Both the position numbers and the translations under genes were made by a program. Positions 16,733 to 23,650 of a stretch of 25,792 nucleotides of DNA are shown piece after piece (position 1 is the first letter of the stretch; each line of letters starts with the position of its first letter). Under the pieces are notes generated by a model, which saw nothing but the letters and a program-made list of their open reading frames with translations, was not told where the DNA came from and did not search any database. The stretch is taken from assembly GCA_900543715.1 (NCBI GenBank), contig UQSX01000037.1, positions 1 to 25,792 on the forward strand, read 5' to 3'. The stretch comes from an uncultured Blautia sp. GTDB lineage: Bacteria > Bacillota > Clostridia > Lachnospirales > Lachnospiraceae.

Positions 16733-17896
16733 ATGTTTCAGTATCATTGCTTAAATCCCATCTCACCGGTGGGCCTGGAGAAATTTCCGGGAAAATACGA
16801 GAATACAGAGGAACTTGTCCAGGCAGATGCTGTTCTGGTAAGAAGTGCGGATATGCACAGCCTGGAGCTTTCTGATAAGACCGTAGCTGTAGCCAGAGCC
16901 GGGGCAGGGGTGAACAATATTCCTCTGGAGGAGATGGCAAAAAGGGGTGTAGTGGTTTTCAATACTCCCGGTGCAAATGCCAACGGCGTAAAGGAAATGG
17001 TTATTGCAGGTATGCTTTTAGCTTCCAGAGATATTGTGGGCGGCATTGAGTGGCTGGAGCAGCAGGAGGCTTCTGACGATATTGCAAAGAAAGCGGAGAA
17101 ACAGAAAAAGAAGTTCGCCGGCTGTGAGATCAGTGGAAAGAAGCTGGGGATCATCGGACTTGGGGCCATCGGCGTCCGGGTAGCCAACGCAGCGGTACAT
17201 TTGGGAATGGAAGTTTACGGATATGACCCCTTCATTTCTGTAGATGCGGCCTGGAGCCTGTCAAGGAGCATTCATCATATTAATGATGTGAATATGATCT
17301 ATCGTGACTGTGATTATATTACCATTCATGTGCCCCTTATGGACAGCACCAGAAATATGATCGGCAGAGATGAGATTGCTCAGATGAAGGAGGGGGTAGT
17401 ACTTTTGAACTTTGCCAGAGATCTGCTGGTAGATGAGGAAGCTCTTGCAGAAGCTCTGCGGGAGGGAAAAGTAAAGAAATATGTGACAGATTTTGCCAAC
17501 CCTCTGGTAGCCAGTACGCCAAACACTCTGGTGACTCCTCATCTTGGAGCTTCCACAGAGGAATCTGAGGATAATTGTGCAGTCATGGCAGTCCAGGAGA
17601 TCATGGATTACCTGGAAAATGGAAATATAAAAAATTCTGTAAACTATCCCAACTGTGATGCAGGGGCTTGCGTAGATGTAGGACGGGTGACGATCAACCA
17701 TAAGAATATTCCAAACATGATCAGCCAGTTTACAAAAACACTGGGAGACGCAGGGGTAAATATCTCCAACATGACAAATAAGAGTAAGGGAGACTATGCT
17801 TATACCATGATAGACGTATCTTCTCCTATCTCGAAAGAGGTGGCCGATACCTTAAAGAGCATCAAGGGTGTATACAGAGTCCGTATTGTAAAATAA
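16733..17896 (+). CDS. serA: D-3-phosphoglycerate dehydrogenase, short ACT form
   Basis: This enzyme oxidises 3-phosphoglycerate with NAD+, the first step of serine synthesis. Numbering from the ATG at 16733 (387 residues), the NAD-binding GLGAIG is at 142-147 with Asp165 after the second strand, Arg229 is in NFARD, His270 is in PHLGASTEES, and an ACT domain runs from about 315 to the end. There is no intervening ASB domain, as in other short clostridial forms. The canonical catalytic Glu (in DVFxxEP of other members) is not visible; DFANP (253-257) stands there. A TTG at 16727 would overlap serC by 4 bases and sits 5 bases after AAGGAG (16716-16721). ATG 16733 is 11 bases away and gives the usual MFxYHCLNP start, so it is preferred. 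Confidence 0.93.
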   Translation: MFQYHCLNPISPVGLEKFPGKYENTEELVQADAVLVRSADMHSLELSDKTVAVARAGAGVNNIPLEEMAKRGVVVFNTPGANANGVKEMVIAGMLLASRDIVGGIEWLEQQEASDDIAKKAEKQKKKFAGCEISGKKLGIIGLGAIGVRVANAAVHLGMEVYGYDPFISVDAAWSLSRSIHHINDVNMIYRDCDYITIHVPLMDSTRNMIGRDEIAQMKEGVVLLNFARDLLVDEEALAEALREGKVKKYVTDFANPLVASTPNTLVTPHLGASTEESEDNCAVMAVQEIMDYLENGNIKNSVNYPNCDAGACVDVGRVTINHKNIPNMISQFTKTLGDAGVNISNMTNKSKGDYAYTMIDVSSPISKEVADTLKSIKGVYRVRIVK

Positions 17897-17945
17897 TGGG
17901 GTAAAAATAAAAAAAACAACATCTTTTCTAAAAAGGCTGAAACAG

Positions 17946-18047
17946 ATGAAAAATGCGAAAACTATTGCAGGCTCTATAAGGAGAAACCGTAAGAAAATCC
18001 TGAAGACGGTCAGGCTCCTTGAAAAGTCGAAAAAGGCCAGGCGTTAG
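17946..18047 (+). CDS. Small basic ORF, 33 residues, coupled to the DUF1015 gene
   Basis: An ATG-to-TAG frame of 33 codons begins MKNAKTIAGSIRRNRKKIL and ends SKKARR. About 14 of 33 residues are Lys or Arg. AAAAGG (17931-17936) lies 9 bases before the ATG, a modest ribosome site. The TAG stop is part of the TAGGAGG ribosome site of the DUF1015 gene (start 18057), so translation of this ORF could feed that gene. I do not recognise it. It may be a real microprotein, a coupling ORF or chance. It fills most of the 160-base gap after serA, which has no clear terminator. Confidence 0.4.
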   Translation: MKNAKTIAGSIRRNRKKILKTVRLLEKSKKARR

Positions 18048-18056
18048 GAGGTTTTT

Positions 18057-19292
18057 ATGGCAGTTGTAAAACCATTTCCCGCTATCCGTCCTCAGGCGGT
18101 GAGAGCGGCTAAGATCGCAGCTCTTCCCTATGATGTTTTTACCAGGGAAGAAGCAAAACGAGAGGTAGAGAAGAATCCGCTGTCTTTTCTGAGAGTTGAT
18201 CGTCCGGAGGTAGATTTTCCGGAGGAGACAGATATGTACAGTCCCCAGGTCTACAAAAAAGCGGGAGAATATCTCTGGAAGCTTCTGGATAAAGGTGATA
18301 TGTGCCAGGACATGGAGGCCTGTTATTATATCTATGAACTGGATAACGGACATCATGTACAGACAGGAATCGCTGCCTGTGTATCCGTAGATGATTACCT
18401 GAACCATGTGGTCAAGTGTCATGAGAATACAAGACCTGAGAAAGAAGCAGACCGTATTCGGCATATTGAAGCATGTCAGGCCCAGACAGGACCTATCTAT
18501 CTGGCGCATCGTCCGGATCCGGAGCTTCGCAGACTGGTGGATATTCGGAAGCGCGGTTATCCATCCTATAATTTCCTGGCAGAAGACGGAGTGCGTCACA
18601 GAGTCTGGGTCATATATCAGGGAAGTGTTATAGAAAAAATCCAGCAGCTTTTTAGCAGAATGGGCAGCATTTACATTGCCGACGGTCATCACAGAGCGGC
18701 AGCAGCAGTAAAGATTGCTAAGAAGCGGAGAGAACAAGATCCTATGTATACAGGAAAAGAGCCGTTCAACTATTTTCTCAGTGTACTTTTTCCCTGGGAC
18801 GAACTGCAGATTATTGAGTATAACCGTGTGGTGAGAGATCTGGGCGGAAAGTCGCCGGAGGTATTTCTGAATGAGACGGGAAAATACTTTTTTGTAGAGA
18901 AAAGGGGCGCTTCTCCGGTAAAGCCTGAAGAAAAAGGTACTTTTGGACTGTACGTAGGGAAATCCTGGTATCTGCTCCGCATCAAGGAAGAATGCAGATC
19001 CGCCGATCCTGTAAAAGGCCTGGATGTATCCATTCTTCAGGATTATCTTCTGGACCCGGTCCTGGGGATCAAAAATCCCAAGGAAGATCCCAGACTTCAG
19101 TTTGAAGGAGGCGTCAAAAGCCTTCAGGAGCTGGAGAGAGAGGCGGACCAGACAGAGGGGGCGGCCTTTACACTTTATCCTACTCACATGGAAGAACTGA
19201 TAAAGGTGGCAGATGAGGGAAGGCTGATGCCTCCAAAATCTACCTGGTTTGAACCTAAGCTGAGAAGCGGTCTTTTTATCCACAGGATATAG
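18057..19292 (+). CDS. DUF1015 family protein with a DGHHR motif, in the serine operon
   Basis: This 411-residue soluble protein has no signal peptide or membrane segment. It matches what I know of the DUF1015 family: an N-terminal FPAIRP motif with AALPYDVF, the HENTRPEKEADRIRH stretch (122-136), IYIADGHHRAAAA (205-217) and a C-terminal PPKSTWFEPKLRSGLFIHR. The family has no firmly assigned reaction that I can cite. The DGHHR motif (209-213) recalls the nucleotide-binding loop of the ParB/sulfiredoxin/SerK fold, where SerK is a free-serine kinase; that link is my inference. It lies behind serC-serA with strong AGGAGG (18046-18051) and no promoter visible in between, so it is probably expressed with them. 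A 459-residue antisense frame covers it but is a shadow. Confidence 0.88.
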   Translation: MAVVKPFPAIRPQAVRAAKIAALPYDVFTREEAKREVEKNPLSFLRVDRPEVDFPEETDMYSPQVYKKAGEYLWKLLDKGDMCQDMEACYYIYELDNGHHVQTGIAACVSVDDYLNHVVKCHENTRPEKEADRIRHIEACQAQTGPIYLAHRPDPELRRLVDIRKRGYPSYNFLAEDGVRHRVWVIYQGSVIEKIQQLFSRMGSIYIADGHHRAAAAVKIAKKRREQDPMYTGKEPFNYFLSVLFPWDELQIIEYNRVVRDLGGKSPEVFLNETGKYFFVEKRGASPVKPEEKGTFGLYVGKSWYLLRIKEECRSADPVKGLDVSILQDYLLDPVLGIKNPKEDPRLQFEGGVKSLQELEREADQTEGAAFTLYPTHMEELIKVADEGRLMPPKSTWFEPKLRSGLFIHRI

Positions 19293-19316
19293 ATGTGGAT
19301 TTACCATAGAAGCAGG

Positions 19317-19372
19317 AAAAACAGGAGCAGGGCTTTCCGATTTTGAAAACCGGAAGTCCTGCTCCTGTTTTT
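19317..19372. terminator. Bidirectional terminator between DUF1015 and hydA
   Basis: AAAAACAGGAGCAGG (19317-19331) pairs perfectly with CCTGCTCCTGTTTTT (19358-19372), with an inner TTCCG/CGGAA stem. T-runs on both strands make it a good terminator for both the serine operon and the convergent hydrogenase operon. Confidence 0.9.
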
Positions 19373-19381
19373 AAGCATTTT

Positions 19382-21070
19382 TTAATAGCCGTCTACATGA
19401 AGAAGTTCATGTACTTTGCCTTTTAACAGTCCGTCGTACAGGGAGAGAATCAAAGGATTCTCGTCTGCCTTCCGGATGCTGGTAATATTATCTGCCTGAT
19501 ACAGACCGTCTCTTCTTGCTGATTTGGTACGGTTGCCGGCTCTTGGGGGCTGTCCGCCTCCCATGATACAGCCTCTTCTGCAGGCCATGATCTCTACGAT
19601 ATGGTAATGTTTCTTTCCGCTCTTGATATTTTCCATAACTGTCCGGGCATTGGCCAGACCGCTGGCTACGCAGACATTGAGAGGAATACCCTGGTAAGTA
19701 ACGGAAAATTCTTTGATTCCCTCATCTCCTCTGGCTCCTGCCTCTGCTACGGAGTCCATAGTAGCCTTGTCATGTTTGTCTGCAAAGCGGCGGAGCATAG
19801 CTTCGGTAACACCGCCTGTTACGCCGAAGATCACACCGGCGCCGGAGCCGAAACCGAAAGGCATGTCACAGGCTTCCGGAACAAGAGTAGCGAACTCAAT
19901 GCCGGAATTGCGGATCATGCGGATCACTTCAGTGGTGGTGATCACCACGTCAGTATCCTGTTCACCCTTGGTAAAGTTGTTGGGGCGGAGGATCTCCATC
20001 TTCTTTGCAGTACAGGGCATGATGGAAACCACGAAGGTCTTTTTGCCCTGATTCTTTTCATAGCCTCTGTAATATTCTTTCATAACTGCTGAGAACATTC
20101 CCTGAGGAGAGCGGCAGGTAGAAAGGTTGTCTTTGTATTCCGGATACTGGTCGCAGAGGAATTTTACCCATGCCGGACAGCAGGAGGTAAAGAGAGGAAG
20201 CTTATCGCCCTGTCCCAGACGTTCCAGAAATTCTTTGGATTCTTCCATGATAGTCAGGTCAGCGGCAAAGGCTGTATCATATACCTCGTCAAATCCCATA
20301 CGGTGAAGCACAGCTACCAGCTTGCCCATAACGCTGTGGCCTTTGTCCAGCCCAAAGGCGTCTCCCACAGCTACACGGACAGCAGGAGCTACCTGTGCCA
20401 CGACCCTGGTATCAGGATCTGCAATGGCATCCCATACTTCATCCATGTGAGTCTTTACGCTGATAGCCCCTGTAGGACAGTAAACCCGGCACTGGCCGCA
20501 GCTTACACATTCGGTCTCAGACAGAGTCTTGTTAAAGGCAGGCATAACCATGGCGTCAGTGCCTCGGAAAGCAAAACCTAAAACGCCAAGTCCCTGAATC
20601 TCGCTGCAGGCACGTACACAGTCTCCGCAGAGAATACATTTATTAGGATCGCGTACCAGCGCAGGAGAGCTGGTGTCCAGAGGACGGATCTCCCGGGTAT
20701 TCTGGAACCGGACCGTGGTGATGTTCATTCTGTGAGCCAGATCCTGGAGCACACATTCGCCGCTTTTTACACAGGTGGTGCAGTCCCGGCAGTGTGCGGA
20801 AAGGAGCAGCTCCACGATAAGTTTTCTATATTTTTTGATCCTGCCGGAGTTGGTGTAGATCACCATGCCGTCTCTTGGCACCTCAGAGCAGGAGGCAAAA
20901 GTCCTCCCTCTGTCGTCTTCTACGGTACATAAGCGACAGGCACCGAAAGTAGATACTTCTGAATGATAACACAAAGTAGGCAGATTGATACCGGCATTCC
21001 GAATGACAGAAAGGACATTTTTCTCGTCTGTAAATTCAACTTTTCTGCCGTCTATTGTCATAAATCCCAT
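19382..21070 (-). CDS. hydA: [FeFe]-hydrogenase catalytic subunit HydA/HndD
   Basis: This is the H2-evolving subunit of an NAD(P)-linked, probably electron-bifurcating, cytoplasmic hydrogenase. In order, the 562 residues carry a [2Fe-2S] domain (Cys34, 45, 48, 61), the His-Cys [4Fe-4S] site (His93, Cys97, 100, 106), two ferredoxin clusters (Cys145-155 and Cys188-198), and the H-cluster. H-cluster motifs are TSCCPAW (295-301, ligand Cys298, proton-relay Cys297), MPCTAKKME (351-359) and ACRRGCIMGGGQP (496-508). It lacks the extra C-terminal [2Fe-2S] domain of Thermotoga HydA. GGAGGGA overlaps the hydB stop and lies 6 bases before the ATG, so it is coupled to hydB. The maturases HydE, HydF and HydG are not in the window. 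Confidence 0.96.
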   Translation of the reverse strand: MGFMTIDGRKVEFTDEKNVLSVIRNAGINLPTLCYHSEVSTFGACRLCTVEDDRGRTFASCSEVPRDGMVIYTNSGRIKKYRKLIVELLLSAHCRDCTTCVKSGECVLQDLAHRMNITTVRFQNTREIRPLDTSSPALVRDPNKCILCGDCVRACSEIQGLGVLGFAFRGTDAMVMPAFNKTLSETECVSCGQCRVYCPTGAISVKTHMDEVWDAIADPDTRVVAQVAPAVRVAVGDAFGLDKGHSVMGKLVAVLHRMGFDEVYDTAFAADLTIMEESKEFLERLGQGDKLPLFTSCCPAWVKFLCDQYPEYKDNLSTCRSPQGMFSAVMKEYYRGYEKNQGKKTFVVSIMPCTAKKMEILRPNNFTKGEQDTDVVITTTEVIRMIRNSGIEFATLVPEACDMPFGFGSGAGVIFGVTGGVTEAMLRRFADKHDKATMDSVAEAGARGDEGIKEFSVTYQGIPLNVCVASGLANARTVMENIKSGKKHYHIVEIMACRRGCIMGGGQPPRAGNRTKSARRDGLYQADNITSIRKADENPLILSLYDGLLKGKVHELLHVDGY

Positions 21071-21082
21071 AAATTATCCCTC

Positions 21083-22957
21083 CTAATATTCAACATATAC
21101 CGCATCAAATGCACAGTTATCACGGCAGGCGTCACATTTGATACATACATCCGGATTGATGTGGTAAGCTTGTTTGCGTACACCGGAAATAGCTCCTACA
21201 GGGCAGTTCTTGGCACATTTGCCGCAGCCCTTGCAGAATTCCGGATTGATGATGTACTTGCGCATAGCCGTACAGCTTTTAGCCGCACATTTGTGCTCCA
21301 GTATATGTTCTTCATATTCCTTACGGAAGGTTTTTAATGTGCTGATAACAGGAAGAGGAGCGCTCTTTCCAAGACCGCACAGAGCCATATTTTTAACCAT
21401 GGAAGCCAGTTCTTCCAGGGTGTCCAGATCTTCCAGCTTTCCTTCCCCGTTTACGATCCGTTCCAGGATTTCCAGCATACGTTTGGTTCCTTCACGGCAG
21501 GGAACACATTTGCCGCAGGATTCCCTCTGGGTAAAGCTCATGAAAAAGCGGGCCACCTCTACCATACAGGTATTTTCATCCATAACAACCAGACCGCCGG
21601 ACCCCATAATGGCATTGTATTTCTTAACATTGTCAAAATCAAGGCCTACGTCCAGATGGTCTTTGGTAAGACATCCGCCGGAAGGACCGCCGATCTGGAT
21701 AGCCTTAAAATCTCCGCCGCCTTTGATGCCGCCGCCGATATCGTAGATGATCTCCCGGAGAGTGGTACCCATGGGTACTTCGATAAGACCGGTATTTTCG
21801 ATGGCTCCGGTGATGGAGAAGGTCTTGGTTCCCGGGCTGCCTTCTGTTCCGATGGTGCGGAACCAGTCGGCACCTTTTAAGATAATGCCGGGTACGTTGG
21901 CAAAGGTTTCAACATTGTTTAAAACGGTAGGTTTTGCCCAGAGACCATGGTCAACGGTTCTGGGAGGTTTTACACGGGGCATACCTCTGTCACCTTCAAT
22001 GGAAGCTGTCAGAGCAGAGCCTTCGCCGCATACAAAAGCGCCGGCGCCGCGGTTGATATGCATATGGAAAGAGAAACCGCTTCCCAGGATATTGTCTCCT
22101 AAAAGCCCTTTTTCCTCGGCCTGGCGGATAGCCTTGCGCAGACGGGCCACAGACAGAGGATATTCTGCACGTACATAGATATAGCCGTCATGGGACGCAG
22201 TGGCATAAGCGGCTATAGTCATTCCTTCGATAAGACGGTAGGGATCCCCTTCCATAACGCTTCCGTCCATAAATGCGCCAGGGTCTCCTTCGTCGCCGTT
22301 ACAGACTACATAATGAACAGGTTCCTCTTTATGAGCCGCCACCTGCTTCCATTTTCTTCCTGCAGGGAAACCGCCGCCTCCTCGGCCTCTTAATTTGGAT
22401 TTATCCACTTCATCAAGAACATCGTCCGGAGTCATTTCAAAAAGGGCTTTTGTCAGAGCATCGTATCCGCCGGAAGCTATGTATTCATCAAGAGATTCTG
22501 CATCGAACTTTCCGCAGTTTTCCAGAACGATCCTGGTCTGCTTTGCGATAAACGGAATCTCGTCAGGGGAAGCGTAAGACTGTCCGCCTTTTTTATAGAA
22601 AAGGTGCTCTACAGGCTCATGATTCAGCACTGTGCGCTGGAAGATTTCCAGGCAGTCTTCTTCACTGACCTTTACATACTGATAATGCAAAGGCTCGATA
22701 CGTACCAGGGGGCCTAATTCGCAGATACCCTGACATCCGGTTTTTATAGCGCCGATATGGGGAACATCCTTCTGAAACTCTACGGATACTCCAGGCATAT
22801 CCTGACATAATTCTTTCATTTTTTCATAAATTTTTTCCGAACCGGAGGCAACACAGCCGGTTCCTGCACATACCAGAATACGGCAGTCAAAGGAATCGAT
22901 TTCTTTCTGGGCAAGTTCCCGCTCTTTTAAGAGGGCTTCTCTGTTTTCAATTATCAT
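21083..22957 (-). CDS. hydB: Hydrogenase NADH-binding flavoprotein subunit HydB (NuoF-like)
   Basis: This subunit binds NAD(H) and FMN and passes electrons between NADH, ferredoxin clusters and HydA. The 624 residues show an N-terminal thioredoxin-like [2Fe-2S] domain (Cys30, 35, 75, 79), the NADH-binding GRGGGGFPAGRKW (191-203), the FMN-binding NGDEGDPGAFMD (220-231), the N3-type [4Fe-4S] site ESCGKCVPC (Cys481, 484, 487 with Cys527) and a C-terminal two-cluster ferredoxin (Cys575-585 and Cys605-615). The added N- and C-terminal domains separate it from respiratory NuoF and match HydB/HndC. It overlaps hydC by 4 bases (ATGA), which is typical of coupled subunits. Confidence 0.96.
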   Translation of the reverse strand: MIIENREALLKERELAQKEIDSFDCRILVCAGTGCVASGSEKIYEKMKELCQDMPGVSVEFQKDVPHIGAIKTGCQGICELGPLVRIEPLHYQYVKVSEEDCLEIFQRTVLNHEPVEHLFYKKGGQSYASPDEIPFIAKQTRIVLENCGKFDAESLDEYIASGGYDALTKALFEMTPDDVLDEVDKSKLRGRGGGGFPAGRKWKQVAAHKEEPVHYVVCNGDEGDPGAFMDGSVMEGDPYRLIEGMTIAAYATASHDGYIYVRAEYPLSVARLRKAIRQAEEKGLLGDNILGSGFSFHMHINRGAGAFVCGEGSALTASIEGDRGMPRVKPPRTVDHGLWAKPTVLNNVETFANVPGIILKGADWFRTIGTEGSPGTKTFSITGAIENTGLIEVPMGTTLREIIYDIGGGIKGGGDFKAIQIGGPSGGCLTKDHLDVGLDFDNVKKYNAIMGSGGLVVMDENTCMVEVARFFMSFTQRESCGKCVPCREGTKRMLEILERIVNGEGKLEDLDTLEELASMVKNMALCGLGKSAPLPVISTLKTFRKEYEEHILEHKCAAKSCTAMRKYIINPEFCKGCGKCAKNCPVGAISGVRKQAYHINPDVCIKCDACRDNCAFDAVYVEY

Positions 22958-23433
22958 ACATTGTCACCTCGCAGTTCTGTGATCAATTCCAGAGCTTTTT
23001 CAGGAGTCATGGAAGGATGGACTTCATTATTTACCGTCAGAGTGGGAGCCAGTCCACAGGCACCCAGACAGGATACAGTTTCTACGGTGAAAAGCATGTC
23101 GTCTGTGGTATGTTTTTTTCTGCTCAGTCCCAGTTCTTTTTGAAGGGCCTCCAGAATAGGAATAGATTTACGCACATGACAGGCAGTTCCGTCGCAGACC
23201 TTGATGATATATTTTCCTTTTGGCTCAAAAGAAAAGTTTTCATAAAAGGTTGCAACACTGTAGGCCTTGGCCTCTGTCACGCCGATCTCCTTTGCTACAT
23301 AAGTAAGAAGCTCTCCGGGAAGATAACGGTATTCTCCCTGTATATCCTGCATAATGGGGATCAGAGAGCTTGCTTTGCGTCCATAGTAGTCAATGATCTC
23401 ATCAGCTTTTTCGTAGTAGCTTTGGTCAAGCAT
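22954..23433 (-). CDS. hydC: Hydrogenase [2Fe-2S] subunit HydC (NuoE-like)
   Basis: This small electron-transfer subunit, first in hydC-hydB-hydA, has 159 residues: a helical N-terminal part (IQGEYRYLP at 31-39) and a thioredoxin-like domain holding one [2Fe-2S] cluster by Cys80, Cys85, Cys122 and Cys126 (C-x4-C, then C-x3-C). AGGAGG (23443-23448) is 9 bases before the ATG at 23433. A second ATG at 23437 on the same strand encodes only Met-His-Ala before a stop that overlaps this gene's start. The operon lacks the separate HndB-type ferredoxin subunit found in four-gene Hnd enzymes. Confidence 0.96.
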   Translation of the reverse strand: MLDQSYYEKADEIIDYYGRKASSLIPIMQDIQGEYRYLPGELLTYVAKEIGVTEAKAYSVATFYENFSFEPKGKYIIKVCDGTACHVRKSIPILEALQKELGLSRKKHTTDDMLFTVETVSCLGACGLAPTLTVNNEVHPSMTPEKALELITELRGDNV

Positions 23434-23503
23434 GCATTGGTACCTCCTTGTTTGTGATTGTAAAATCGCTGTTAAGAAATTTTTTCTATGCGAAGTTATT
23501 CTA

Positions 23504-23532
23504 ATTATACTTTATATGTAGAAAATGCACAA
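23504..23532 (-). promoter_or_regulatory. Promoter for hydC-hydB-hydA
   Basis: On the minus strand, TTGTGC (23532-23527) is followed after 17 bases by a perfect TATAAT (23509-23504). Transcription would start near 23497 and leave a leader of about 64 bases. The -35 lies inside the inverted repeat at 23528-23542. Confidence 0.5.
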
Positions 23533-23542
23533 TGATTTTGTG
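23528..23542. promoter_or_regulatory. Inverted repeat CACAA-N5-TTGTG between hyd and glgB
   Basis: CACAA (23528-23532) and TTGTG (23538-23542) form a 5-bp inverted repeat with a 5-base spacer. It covers the hyd -35 and a possible glgB -35 (TTGTGT, 23538-23543). The half-sites face the opposite way from the known Rex operator (TTGTTAA-N4-TTAACAA), so Rex is not supported. This is a candidate operator only. Confidence 0.3.
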
Positions 23543-23602
23543 TGAAAAAAAATTAAATTTATACATTTTACAGATATGTCCTTTACCGCGACAGTTTGAA
23601 AC

Positions 23603-23631
23603 TTTACAACATAAAAATTTGATGATAAAAT
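23603..23631 (+). promoter_or_regulatory. Candidate promoter for glgB
   Basis: TTTACA (23603-23608), a 17-base spacer and TAAAAT (23626-23631) with a TGA extension form a good match. It would start transcription near 23638, at the edge of the ribosome site, giving an almost leaderless mRNA. An alternative, TTGTGT (23538-23543) with TATACA (23560-23565), would give a leader of about 78 bases. Which one is used cannot be decided here. Confidence 0.35.
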
Positions 23632-23650
23632 AAAGCAAAGGAGGAGCGTT

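Noticed and set aside
17928..19307. 459-residue minus-strand open frame covering the DUF1015 gene
   Set aside because: It lies fully antisense to a gene with clear family motifs and a strong ribosome site. Its protein is rich in Cys, His, Phe and Leu with no recognisable domain, as expected of a shadow frame.
23528..23542. Rex operator at the hydrogenase promoter
   Set aside because: The half-sites point the other way from the TTGTTAA-N4-TTAACAA consensus.
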